64,000 nt of DNA from assembly GCA_002102555.1 (NCBI GenBank), contig MCFL01000097.1, forward strand, positions 21,229-85,228. Reading direction: 5' to 3'. A program made the position numbers and the translations under genes. Source of the stretch: Catenaria anguillulae PL171. Its lineage: Eukaryota; Blastocladiomycota; Blastocladiomycetes; Blastocladiales; Catenariaceae. Of this stretch, positions 1 through 11,480 are shown one piece after another (the stretch's first letter is position 1; every line of letters starts with the position of its first letter). Below the pieces are notes generated by a model, which saw only the letters and a program-made list of their open reading frames with translations, searched no databases and had not been told where the DNA came from.

Positions 1-3000
1 CAAGTTGGAGCCTATCAAGGGAAACTGGGACAGTTTGCAAGTGTATGGCACCTCATATGTCTCTTGTTTTGCTCGACCAGCATACGGCTCGCCAACAGGT
101 GCACTGACTTGTAGTTGTGTTCATCTCCCTACATTTTTTTTTTTTCAGGATGATGCGCGATCACGCCCCGCCCGAATTGCCCGTGTCATCGGCCAAGCGG
201 CCCCACGATGCTATGGATACCACCATCGATCCCGGGAGCGACGGCGCCGAGCAAGGCCACGGCATCGACGATGGCGGTGACCACCCTCCCGCAACCAAAC
301 GTAAGCGGCTCAACTCGAGCGTAGCCGAGCCTACATCCACGTCGACCTCGTCTTCCCTCATCCACCGCCGCCCCCGCCACCATCCGACCCGATCCTTGCG
401 CGGATCCATGCGCTCCTCATCGAATGTACCTCGTCGCGCACACGCTGGCCGCACTCACGTCGGACCGTGCGGCCATGGCCTCGCAGCTCGCAGCGGCCAA
501 CACGCAAGTTGCGGACCAACAGGTGCTCGTGGCACAGCTCGAGGCCAGGCTCAAGGAGGTCGAGGCGCAGTCTGCTGCGCGCGAGGTCCATGCACAAGGG
601 CTCAGCGCTCAGCTCAACGAGGCACGTGCGCAAGCCGAGCGCGAGCGCGAGGATAAACAGCGGATCCAGGGTGAGTTGACGCAGGCAAAGGCCGAGTTGG
701 CGGACGCGGTGAGTCAAGTCTCGGAATTGGGAGATCGGCTTGCCGCGTGCGAGGCCGAGCTGCAACGGCTCGCGGACGTTGAGGGCAAGTCGTGGCGCTG
801 CTTGCCGAGCGGGATGGCTTGGCGGGAAATGTCGAGGCGTTGCGCGCACAGTGTGACGAGGTGGCGCTGGCCTTGAAGGACGCTCAAGGCGAGTTGGCAT
901 CGGAAACAGAGAGGGCGGATCGGTTGCAGGAGCAGGTGGCCGTGATTGACACGCTCAAGCAGACCGAGCGCACGCTTGTACGCCAGGTAGAGGAGCTCGA
1001 GGCCGCCGTCGCCACGGCCGAAGCGCGCGCTGATGCGGCCGAGGGGGAAGGTCACCGATTGACCGACCTGTTGAATGAGGTCAGGGACCAACTTGCAGAC
1101 GTTCGGACAAGGCTGAACGAGCGCGAGGCCCAGTTGGCAAGTGAGTTGAAGGCGGCGCGCGCGGAATGCGACGAGGCAAACGCTCAAGTGCAGCTCACGG
1201 CACGCGAAAAGGAGGCCATGGCAGGCGAATTGGAGCGCGTCTCGCTCCAGTTGAGTCAGTCACAGCAGGCTTTGGTCAGTGCTCGTGACGAGTTTATGGC
1301 CCAACGTTCGGCCTTGGAGGAAGAGATCGAGGAAATGCGCACGCAGCTCGAGGCGGCCCGTGCATCGGGCACGGCAACACAACGTGATCTCGACGTTGCC
1401 CAGCAGCAGTTGGCCGAAGCAGCCGCCAACGCGACCGACCTTCAATCGCGCCTCGATTCGGCCCTCGCCGACCACGACATGGCCGTGCAAGACCTCTCGG
1501 CAACCCTGACCGAGGTGCGTGGCCAGCTCAAGACATCCATTGAGCGCGTGGCCGAGCTTGACGCGCAAGTCGCTGATCTTACCGACATGCACCAAGCAAA
1601 GTCGGCGCAGCTGTCCGAGTCCACGTTTCTGCTCGTGGCTGCCGAGGACCGTGTGACTCAGCTCGAGAGCGAGATTGAGGATTTGCAGACGGATTACAAG
1701 GCCAAGGTGGACGAGTTTGAGTCGCTTGCCGAGGATTACGATTTGGCCGTCGAGGAGGTCAAACAGCTCAAGGCCCGCACCGGCGCGCTTGAGGCTCAAG
1801 TCAAGGAAAAGGATTCGCGGATTGGCGAATTGGAAGCCGCCATCCAGCTCGTCAAGGACGACATGCAAAATGCACAGGCGGCTTGGGAAGTGGAGCGCGC
1901 TGAAATGAAGGCGACGTATGAGCAAGCACAAGCCGCGCTCGATGCAGCCAATGCCCAGATTGCAAGTTGACTGAGGCCAATGCGGCGCAAGCAGCTGAGC
2001 TTGAGCGCACGCAAATGGCAGTCGCGACTTGGGAAAAGACTGTCGTTGAGCGGTCGGCCGAGTTGGATGTCGTCAAAGGCAACTTGGCCGCGTGTGAGTT
2101 GGTCGTGTCCGAGACGCAAGGATCGCTTGAAGTTCTTCGGCGGAATTTGGCGCAGCGTGAGTCCGAGTTGAACGAGACGAGAGAAGCACTTGCCGCCACT
2201 CAAGCCAAGGTTGCTCAGGGCGAGAATTTGGTGGCGACAAAGACAATGAAATCAAGGCCAAGACGCAAGAGTTGGAGCACCTTGAGGCGCTGGTGGACGA
2301 AAAGGTCGAGGAAGTCGCACGGTTGACTGCCGTCGAAACTGGGCTGCGGGCCGAGCTGGCCGAGCTGAGGTCGCAGGCGCAGTTGGCAACGACGAGCCAA
2401 TCCGAGCTGCAACAGCTCGTATCTGGGCTACAAGCCGAACTGGCTCTGGCCACGCAAGCCAAGGAGGCCGCCGAGCTCAGGATCAAGCAGCTGCAAGCTT
2501 CAAACAAGCTCATGGGGGACGACCTGCGCGAGCTCCATGTCGAAATCGACCAAGTGCGCGCCCTGCTCGAAACGGAATGCCAGACCGCAAACGCGCTCAA
2601 GCGCAAGCTGTCGGACGCCCAGGACGATGCGCATTTGAACAGTATCACCATCAAGCGCCTCGAGTACGAACTGAATCAAGCTCAAGCCGATCGAAAGGCG
2701 TTAGAAGAGACGGTGCGCCAATTGGAGCACGATCGTGACCGTTCCCAAGCAGAATGCGAACAGGCGCGTGAGGCCCAGGCCAAGCTCGAGCAAGAGCTGC
2801 ACGGGCTGCAGTCCCAAATCAACTCCATGGCGGCGACCGAGCTCGTGCTCAACACCACCGAGGCTCAGTTGCGACAGGCACTGCAATCGTACGAGGAAGA
2901 ACTCGCTTTGCTACAGTCGGTCCGCGCCGAGCAAGCTGCCACGATTGCAGAGCTGCAAGCTGAGGTGCAAGCCGAGGTGGATGCCAAGGCCGCGGTCGAG

Positions 3001-6000
3001 CAGCGGCTCCAGGACAAAGTGGCCGAGCTGGAGGCGATGCAAGCGCAGCGAGAGGCCATGGTCCAAGACTTGTCAAAAGAATCCTCGGCCGTACAAGCAG
3101 TGCAGTCGCAGCTCGACGAGGCCCGCCAGCAGTTTGAAACGCTTCGCCAAGCGAACGAGGACTTGGACAGCGATTTGCAACTGACCAAGTCGGACCTGGA
3201 CGACAAGGTCAACGTGATCGGGTTCCAAAACGAACGTATCGACATTTTGGAGGACGACTTGACACGCGCAAAGCAATTACTGGCCGAGACCGAATCCAAC
3301 CTCACTGAGGCGTCGGCGGCACGGGCCGCGCTCGAAGGCCAAGTGAATCAGTTGCAGGCCGAGTTGCAAAAGTCGCAGGAGAAAGCCAATCAACTCGCAG
3401 CCGAAGTTACGGAGAAGCAGTCACAGCTAGATCAAGTTGCTCTCGAAATGCGGCAAATGTCGGATGACTTGCGCACGTCGCGCGAGCTCGCCGAGTCCAT
3501 GGCGCGCGAGACACAAGCTCGCGAGCAGCGCCAACAAGAAATGGTCGAAGGGTTGGAGAGGGAGCTGGCGGACGCGTGCGACGGGCTCGAAAAGGGTGGC
3601 GTCAAGCTGGCCGAGCGCGAGGCCGAATTAGCGAGCCTCCGTGCAACGTTGGGCAAGGCGCAGGACAGGGTCAAGTGGTTGGAGGCCGAACTGTTGGAGC
3701 GCGAGCGCCACTTGATGAGCAGCAAAGGAACCGAGGAGGGGGTACGGAACCAGCTTGCACGTGCCGAGGCCACGGTGCGTGAACGTGATGGCGAATTGCG
3801 GGACCTCAAGAGTGAGCGGGATCGGCTTGTGGCACGCGTGGCCGAGTTGGAGGGCAATTTCGAGGCGCTTAATGAAGAGATGAATGACAAGTGCCATGCC
3901 CTCGCGGTCGCCGAGCAATCCGTCCGTTGGAACGAGCATGCCAAAGCAGATCTCGAAGCCAAGGTGGCCTCAAAGGCGAGCGAGGTCTCGCGATTGACTG
4001 GCGAGTTGGAAGCCAAAGCACAGGAGGTCACCGTGTTGTTGGGCGAGTTGCATCGGGTGCAGGCCGAGAGGGATGCGCTGTTGAGCTCGAGCGAGGAGCA
4101 AAAGTCCAAGATTGAGACTACCGAGCACGATGTTCAGGAGTTACGATCCAAGGTCAAGGAACTCGAGGCCGAGTTGACGGTAGTGACCGAGGACCGGGAC
4201 TCGAAGGCGGACGATTTGGACTTGTCGGAGGCCCAGGTTGAACAATACCGTGTTCAAGTTGAGGCGTTGGAAAAGACGCAAACATCTCACGTTGCGACGA
4301 TCGCAGAGCAAGCCAATCAAATTGACGAATTGCGTGCCCAAGTCGATCAAGCCAGTGGCCGGTTGGCCGAGCTGACGGACGAGTCCATCGTCAACAAGGA
4401 GCTCGTGGCCGAGCTTGAGTCAACGGTCGAGGATCTCAAGGCCGATAAGGCGCAACTCGAGACATCAGTCACCGAAACCAAGGCAGACGTTGCTCACCTT
4501 GAAGCCCAATTGATTGATCTCAACGGAGAGCTCGAGCACGAACGGGCCACGGTCTCGGCGCTTTCGGCCAACGGTACCGAGCACCAGCAACGGATCCACG
4601 AGCTTTCGTCGTCAATCAAGCAACTCGAATCCACGCTGCGCGAAACTCAGGCATTGCGCGACTTGCTTCAAGAGTCGGCCGACAAAAAGGATATTGCCAT
4701 GGACAAGCTCGAAGCCCGTATCCAAGAGTTGGAAGGCGAATTGGCTGGTGCCCGCGACCACACCTCGGAGCTGGCCAACAAGGAAGAGGCCACCTTGGCC
4801 GAGGTGCGCCAAGCGGCACAACGATTGGCAGCCGCCGAGGCAGATCAAGCCGAGTTGCGCGAGTTGCTTTCCGCGTCCAGCAGCACGCTTGATGCTGTGC
4901 GGCTCGATCTGCGTGCGGCCGTTGGCCGTGCCGAGGACGCTGAGCGTCAAGTTGCGGAGCTCGACAACCGGATCACTTCATTGCAGTCGAGTGAAGCGTC
5001 CCTCCAAGCCCAGCTTCACCAAATGCAGCAAGCAAATGCGGCCAATGGTTTCCGCATCACCGAGCTGGAGCACGAGCGTGACACCTTGTCGTCGACCTAC
5101 AATGAGCAAGCAAAGCAATTGCGTGCCCAACTTGCCGAGCAACAAGCCCACCATCAACGCTCGGTTGCCGAGGCAGCCTCGCTCCGCGCTCAACTCGACA
5201 CGGCGCAAGTTGACTTGCAAACCAGTGCTGCAACGCTCGCCATCGTCCGCCGCGAGCGCGACCAATTCAATGCACAACTCCAGTCCATGCCCAGTGTGAC
5301 CACGGCTGCTGCCCTGGACCATCAGCCGCATGCCATCAGCCAATTCCAATCGCAACTCGAGACCATGCAGCAACAAAATGCGGCAGCTACCCGCGAACGC
5401 GACGCGGCGCTAGCCGAAGCAGCAGCGCTTCGTGCACGCGTCAAAGAATTGGACGCCAAGGCCAACCAGCGCCAGCGCACCGACATGCAACTCGCCGAGG
5501 CCAACATGGAGGTGAGCCGCTTGGAGGCTCTGTACACTCACGCCCAGCAACAGATTCAAGAACTTCGAACTCGCCACGAGCTACTCGAGTCCAAGGCTGG
5601 GTGGTCTGGCGAGGCCAATTCCGTGTCAACTCTGTTGCGTGAAAAGGTTGAGTTGCAGACCCAAGTGTCGGAGATGGAAAGCAACCACAAGGCCCAAGAG
5701 CGCAAGATTTCCGAGATGGAGGTGCAACTCGAGGAGCTCAAGTACCGGTTGCGTGCTGCCGAAAATCGTGCCGCTCTATCGACGTCGGGGTCTGGTTTGC
5801 CCTCGGCATCGTCCCTGCTTTCGTCTGGCTCGACCACAACCGATAACGTTTCAGGCACATTGTTCACTGAACTTTCGCAGCCAACCTCAAACACAATCGC
5901 TGCGAGCCCTCTGCCATTCCGTAGATTAAGTGGTGCCCAGCAACGGCAGCTCAATGCCAAGCTGGCCGCCGCAACGTCGGCCGTGACTTTACGGCACCTT

Positions 6001-6471
6001 GCATCACCATCTACCAGGCCAAGTTGGCCGGCGTCTGCCGGTGCCCACATTCCTGCAGTGGCGCCCGCTGCTGCCCCAAGTGTTGCGTCGCCGCCGCCCA
6101 TGGCCAAGCCCGCGGTCCAGGCCTTGTCATCTGCGGTTCCTACGCTGACGATGGAGCAGCTCGATTCCGTACGGCCTCGGCGCCGTCGCTGGCTTGGGTC
6201 GAAAACCTCTGGATCGGGATCTTTATCCACGGCAGGCCCTGTGCCCATTCCGCCCACACCAACTCCCGTGTCGCTTGCACCAGATGCTGCCGCCGCCGCG
6301 GCACCTCCCCTCGGATTCCCTGGGTCCTTTGAACCCGATCAGCCGTGGACAGAAAACACCACGTCGCAACAGCTGCCACTGCCCGTGTCGGCCAGTGCGG
6401 CAGCGGTGAAGAAGAACAGGGGAGCGAGGAGGGGAAAGACTCAGGATGATGCTCAGTGTACCCAGCAGTGA
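1..6471 (+). CDS. Giant coiled-coil protein, left end outside window, several frame breaks
   Basis: A short upstream exon (about 2-42) is joined by a 106-nt intron (43-148, GTATGG...TTTTCAG) to the main exon; the first Met after it is at 150. The N-terminus has a basic stretch (PATKRKRLNSS) that could be a nuclear signal. From about 430 to 5770 the protein is almost pure heptad coiled coil (roughly 1,780 residues rich in E, L, A, Q and R), then a Ser/Pro/Ala-rich tail of about 230 residues with a basic patch (RPRRRRWLG). The frame is lost about five times between 340 and 2250 (near 350, 423, 787, 1965, 2245); the last three are repaired in principle by one extra base in a short run, so assembly error is more likely than decay. 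From 2272 to 6471 it is open. Golgin, nuclear-basket (TPR/Mlp) or spindle scaffold are possible; no family-defining domain is visible. Confidence 0.75.
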
Positions 6472-6705
6472 TTGTTCCTCGTTTGCAGCTTGTGGTTGTG
6501 CATGTGTGGTTGTTTTGTAAGGATGAAGAGCAAGCAAGGTCTTGGTGTTGATTTTCTTTGTCACTATTTATTGTACCGACTCTCGATGGTGCGATTTTGC
6601 AGCCGCCCAAGATATCTTTTCATCATGTTGTTGTCGTTCATGAATATCATCATTTACATTACAGATACAGTCGAGGTCATACCATGCTACAAAGCAATAC
6701 GCAGA

Positions 6706-9216
6706 TCACTCGGCAGTGGAGTCGCGGACCACTCCCCGCCTCCGATTTCTAGGTGTCCATACTCGCCCGCCTTGCCCGTGTCCCTGTTGATGATGTTGTG
6801 ACTGTTGCGGCTGCTCCCTCGCGGCTTCTCTCACCTCGTCGCCGTTCTCCGCCGCGCACCTCGACTTTTCATCCTCCTTTGCGAGCGCATTTCCTCTTAC
6901 ACCCACCTTGCCCCCGCGCCCGCGTGTGCGCCTGCCCCTTGACCTACCCGGCTCTTGCTCACCGCCCGCAAACCTGACGTGCTCACCCACACGCAACCCG
7001 CCAACCTTGTCCCCGCCCCTGGCCCCTCCCGTCACACCACTCATGCCCACAACATCGGCCACGCCACACGTACGCACGCCCCTGGCCTGTGCCTTGAGCC
7101 GCAAATTCAAGTCGTCTGTGACCAGCACCACGTTGTGCTGTTGCATCGCCGGCCGCCTACCCGCATCCGTTGTGGCTGCCAGCGACACACATGTGTCGAG
7201 CACGACATTGTCCAACCCGCCGCGGTTGCGGTAGTCTTCCGACACGCCCTTGATGACTTGCGCAACAGACAAGCGCGACCCGCGCGACGTGTACACGGAT
7301 ATGGTGGCGGATGCTGGCTTCACCTCCCCGGCAGCACCGTCGGCCGCGGTAGTTGCCGGGGTTGCGGGCAGCCGTGATGCGCTATGCACAATGGCCGACC
7401 ACGCCAACGTCGCGTGCCGTGCCACGGCACGCTCATCTGCTTGCTGCAGCCCGGCGAGCTCGTACATGACGGCGAGCGGTAGGGCCAGTGGGAGCGTGGA
7501 TTGATACAGCAACGACAGGTGGTTGAGCAGCGTGTTTGTGTCAAACACGTAGAATGGCGGTTGCGATTGTGTGTGAGTCACATCAACTGTGGGCGCAGAA
7601 ATGGGCGGGGTTGTGGACGCTGTGAGCACCAGCACGCCTGCTGTCGGAGATTCTGTTGACGTTGGTCTCGCTGGTGCCGGCGAGGTGGCCAAGGTGAATG
7701 GCGTGCGCCTGTTGGTTGCGTCGTACACCAAGGGCGGACAAGCACCGGACTCGAGATGTGTGGACCACCAGCTGTGCACCTCGGCACGGTCCAGCGGTTC
7801 CGTCAGCGGGTACGGGTAAATGCTCGGGTCGAGCCCGCTCAGCCACCGGTGAGCCAGTGGCGTGTCGTTTGCATCGGCCGTCTTGCGAATCTTGTTGAGA
7901 TGTGATGCAAGGTTGGCGAGCGATGAGGTGGCCACTTGTGCGAGCGTTGATGGAGGGCATGCGAGAATGCCGCGCGACACGAGGGCGGTCCATACGGTTG
8001 GCGATGGAGAGGTAGATGAAAAGGCAAGCAAGGAAATGAGCGATTCGAGTGCAAAGCAAGTGACGGCGGGCGATGAGCGTAGGTGGAAAGTGAGGCCAAT
8101 GGCAATGACGGCCACCTTGAACTGGCGATCCGAGTCCATGTGCTTGAGCGAAGCAATGACGTGTGTGACAAGGTCGGCCGCACGCTCGAGGCTCGTGCGC
8201 GTGTACAGCCGGCAGTACCAAGCGAGAAGTGCAGACACGGGCGAGAGAACCAGGTTTTCGTCGTCTGGGTGGGTACGCCCTTGGATGGCCTGAGCCGTCG
8301 GTCCGAGCATGTCCCACTCGTGCACAGGCTGAAGCAATTTCTCAATGGCTGCGTCGTCGGGCGACGGGTCAGTCGCGGCACATTGTGCGCACGTTAGATG
8401 GTACAGGGCGTCGATTTCGCGGGTGGTGGGCGTGGCCCAAATGGTTGTCTTTGGCAAGTGCTGTGCCTTGGAAGCTCGTGGCCGCTTCTGTTGCGAACGG
8501 TTTGACGACGATGAAGAAGGTGGTTGTACGTCGTGAGACGGAGCAGGGGCGCGCACAGCCAGTGCGAGCATGGCAAGCAAGCGGTCCACTTTGCCGCAGC
8601 CGGGGAATAGGGAGCGGGCAGCGAGCAAGAACGTTTGGGCGTGTGCGAGGTAGAGAGCAGCGTTTGTACGGTCGACGGGGGCGAGTGCACGGGCCAGGTG
8701 TGCGGCCGTGGTGAGCGAGGCGAGCTGCAGGGCGGGAGGCCAGTCGGTGCGGAGCGAGGCAAGAGAGTTTGTCGTTGGGTTTGTGAATGTCAATGTGGAA
8801 TCTGTGGCAGCTTGGGCCTGTGAAGAGAAGAGGACGCCGTTTGCGTGGTTGGTGAAGAGGTTGAACCAGTCCATGGCATTCTTGCCTGCATCGTGCGTGG
8901 TGGTCGATGACGTATGAGCGAGTGCGAGAAAGGGGCGGAAAAGCGTATCAAGAAAACGGTCGAGGGCGCGGTGCTTGATGATCCAGTCGGGCGATTCGTG
9001 GGCAATCAGCATGGCGTATGCGGTGGCGGCATTGTGCCAATCATGCATGGCATCCTTGGAATCCTCGGAATCCTTGGAATCCTTGGAATCGGATCTGGAC
9101 ACATTGGAAGCATTGCAAGCATCAAAGGCGACAATGTGGCGCTTGGCCGACTTGATGGCGGCCCGAGTGTCGAGCGGGTCGGCGTCAAAGTGGATTGGGA
9201 GCAAGCAGGAGTCCAT
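6706..9216 (-). CDS. SMG6: SMG6/EST1-like PIN-domain endoribonuclease
   Basis: This 836-residue protein ends in a PIN nuclease domain (about residues 552-725) of the SMG6/EST1A type. FDTN (D559), YELAGL (E586), the TSRGSRL block (643-649), D669/D674 and TDDLNLR (D701) line up with the acidic active site and conserved strands. In the family this domain cuts mRNA near premature stops during nonsense-mediated decay. Residues about 58-225 are helical and could be the 14-3-3-like/TPR part of EST1 proteins, though I cannot prove it. The retained acidic residues argue against SMG5, whose PIN is inactive. The C-terminal tail (about 730-836) is Gly/Arg/Gln-rich. A 9-bp tandem repeat (about 9057-9097) encodes an acidic DSKDSKDSEDSKD run near the N-terminus. 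At 836 residues it is shorter than animal SMG6 (about 1,400). It converges with the coiled-coil gene, 234 bp apart. SWT1-like PIN is the main alternative. Confidence 0.75.
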   Translation of the reverse strand: MDSCLLPIHFDADPLDTRAAIKSAKRHIVAFDACNASNVSRSDSKDSKDSEDSKDAMHDWHNAATAYAMLIAHESPDWIIKHRALDRFLDTLFRPFLALAHTSSTTTHDAGKNAMDWFNLFTNHANGVLFSSQAQAATDSTLTFTNPTTNSLASLRTDWPPALQLASLTTAAHLARALAPVDRTNAALYLAHAQTFLLAARSLFPGCGKVDRLLAMLALAVRAPAPSHDVQPPSSSSSNRSQQKRPRASKAQHLPKTTIWATPTTREIDALYHLTCAQCAATDPSPDDAAIEKLLQPVHEWDMLGPTAQAIQGRTHPDDENLVLSPVSALLAWYCRLYTRTSLERAADLVTHVIASLKHMDSDRQFKVAVIAIGLTFHLRSSPAVTCFALESLISLLAFSSTSPSPTVWTALVSRGILACPPSTLAQVATSSLANLASHLNKIRKTADANDTPLAHRWLSGLDPSIYPYPLTEPLDRAEVHSWWSTHLESGACPPLVYDATNRRTPFTLATSPAPARPTSTESPTAGVLVLTASTTPPISAPTVDVTHTQSQPPFYVFDTNTLLNHLSLLYQSTLPLALPLAVMYELAGLQQADERAVARHATLAWSAIVHSASRLPATPATTAADGAAGEVKPASATISVYTSRGSRLSVAQVIKGVSEDYRNRGGLDNVVLDTCVSLAATTDAGRRPAMQQHNVVLVTDDLNLRLKAQARGVRTCGVADVVGMSGVTGGARGGDKVGGLRVGEHVRFAGGEQEPGRSRGRRTRGRGGKVGVRGNALAKEDEKSRCAAENGDEVREAAREQPQQSQHHQQGHGQGGRVWTPRNRRRGVVRDSTAE
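9057..9097. repeat. Short tandem repeat, 9-bp unit GGAATCCTT
   Basis: About four to five copies of a 9-bp unit lie inside the N-terminal coding part of the PIN-domain gene. The unit is in frame, so copy-number change would only lengthen or shorten an acidic Ser/Lys/Asp run. Confidence 0.8.
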
Positions 9217-9722
9217 TGCCGGTGTATTCGTTACTGAATGAGTGAGAATGAGAGTGGTCGGCTGCTTAATTGTGCTGCTAATCTTGGATTGCCATACGCA
9301 TACGGGGGGTTGGTAAAGGGGTTGCTGGACCCCTTTTCACTTATCACTCGTGTCCTTGTCGGATGTTATAGCTTGGTCACAATGCAGAATCAGAATGAAT
9401 GAGCCAGAGGAATGACATTGCACAGAGTCATCATTGACACACACACATTGGGAATTTGGAAACAACACAAGTAAGTTACTTGTACATGTCTTGGTCCATT
9501 CAGCAATGATTGGCAAACATTCAAGAGTCATCAATGGAGCACAAAATGATTCCAGAACAAGCTTCTCCGCCCTTGACTCCCATGTCGTTTAAATGTTCAT
9601 GCACGACACCGTGAATGGTTCCGTTGAAGCCCATCCACATGTTTGCCTCTGCCTCTGTCTCTGTCTCTCGCTAGGATATCCTTCTTTTTTTGGCACCCAG
9701 ATAACGTGGACTACTCTCACAA
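9217..9722. promoter_or_regulatory. Divergent intergenic region (506 bp)
   Basis: The region separates the minus-strand PIN gene from the plus-strand Mit_KHE1 gene, so it must hold both promoters. It is AT-richer than the flanking genes and has a CT-rich run of TCTCTG-like repeats (about 9645-9670) just before the plus-strand start. No TATA box or gene is convincingly visible. Confidence 0.4.
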
Positions 9723-11020
9723 ATGCACGCCATGTATGCACTCTCATCGCAGTCGCACGCGCAGGCGCTCCTGCCCAGGCTCTCTGCCTCGGCATCTTCA
9801 TCTGCATTTGCTTCTGCCCGTAGCTGGACGCCCCGCCCTCGCCCTCGTCCCCTTGCTCAAGCAATCTTCGTCATGACCCGCTCCTCCCTCTCAAGCTCGT
9901 CCTCATCCCCCGCCTCGGTTGAGCGTGCACCCATGTCCGCAAGGAGTAGCACATCCACCGCTGCAACTCCAATGGCGTCAGCACGCATTGCACACATTGT
10001 TGCCCTGCCCATTCCTCTTTCGGCGGAACCGACGCCGAGGACGCAGCGAGGCGCTGACGCTGACTCGGATGCAGACGAACACCACCACCGCCTGCTCCAC
10101 CCCGCCAAGGCATCTCATCAAAACCACATTTGGCTCTTTCTCTCGCCGCCCACCTTGCCCGCGGCCCCACCGGAACCAAACCACCACACTCATGCCCGCT
10201 TCACCCGGGGATGGTGGGCTCACAAGCTCTCGCACGAATGGCCAGTGCGTGTGTCCCACGAATGGACAGAGCTCAACCAGCCCGACGCCGCCCAATGGAA
10301 GCGCAAAGTGCACGCTTGGGGATCCAAACTGTTGGCTGCTTTGCCCTGGACTGAACTCGTTGCGAAAAAATGGGTTGCTCCCGTTGAGCATGTTGTTTTG
10401 TACCATCCCGCGGGCGTCGAGGCCGTGACGGCTCATCGCCAGCTCTCAAAGTTTGTCGTTGCGCAGTTGGGCGAGCATGTGAAGTGGCGAAAGATTAGCG
10501 CGCTTGGATTGCCGTTTTCCGTGATGGCCGGCATTCTGCCTGGTCCCAATTTGCCTTTGCTTTACAATGGTATGTACACAAACCTTTTCTTTCAACTCTG
10601 GACTGTTTTCGTTCATGGATGTGCCGTTGACGTTTACTGCGTGGTTGTTTTTTTTCAGCGTTCCGTGTATACTCGCACCATATTGCTGCTGCCAACCTTG
10701 CCTCTGTCAACGCCTCTATCCACGACGCTGCACTCTCCACTGTCGAAATCCCAGCCCTCGACCCGCTCGTCTCTCAACTCTCGCCTGCCTCTTCTCAGCT
10801 TGACCTCAACTCGCCTGACCTCCGCGCAGCTCTGTCTGCTTCCCTCGGCATTGTCGGACAGGCATCCACCATTCCCGAACACCTTCGCCAGTCAACCATG
10901 GCGTCGGAAAAGTACACCGAGTCGCAGCCGTTGCTTGCGACCCATTCGGACCAGTTGGCGTCCGATGTCTTGCACGCGTTGAGGCAAGAGTCCAAGAAGT
11001 ATGCCAAGACGCAGCCGTAA
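9723..11020 (+). CDS. Mitochondrial K+/H+ exchange-related protein (Mit_KHE1 family)
   Basis: Two exons (9723-10569 and 10659-11020) flank an 89-nt intron (GTATGT...TTTTTCAG), giving 402 residues. The family (yeast YDL183C type) is an inner-membrane component linked to mitochondrial K+/H+ exchange. The first 50 or so residues are Ser/Ala/Arg-rich with no acidic residues, as expected for a mitochondrial presequence; the start at 9723 keeps it, while an in-frame Met at 9873 would remove half of it. Diagnostic stretches are WKRKVHAWGSKLL, VVLYHPAGVEA and, across the splice junction, a PGPNLPLLYNAFRVYSHH-like block matching the family core. The C-terminal 100 residues are polar and end in YAKTQP. 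Function is inferred from the family; the splice phases agree and restore the conserved block. Confidence 0.78.
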
Positions 11021-11480
11021 CTGGCCGAGATTGGCCCGATTGATCCATTCTTTTTTTTTCACCTTGATTTGCTCGATTGTACATAGTAGCCTGATGTCTT
11101 TTCTTGTTGGCTTTGCAATGGGATCCTATTGACCGGCGTGCAACTATCATACATTTGCCACCTCGCAACACACGAGCACCGTTTCGTGCTGCCGTGTGGA
11201 TTGGTGATTGTCTCTCCCTGATGGCTCCTGAAACACTCTCCTCTCACCGCCTTTGACCGCCCCTCGACTCTCCCCGAACCCGCTCCGGAGAGCAAACCCG
11301 TACTGATACACTGTCCCCACCCGATTCAATCTTTCAGCGATGATGCTGCCTTTCTCTCTGCCAATCGCCAAACACGTCATTTCCAAAGTGCAAACAAGGA
11401 CAACTCCACTCACTTGGCAGCCGTCCACTCGATACTTGACATAGACGAGACTCGGCCAGCAGATATAGAGGAAAAAAATC

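Noticed and set aside
3432-4109. 225-codon Ser-rich open frame on the minus strand
   Set aside because: Antisense of the coiled-coil repeat; Leu/Glu codons read backwards give Ser/Leu-rich frames throughout this gene.
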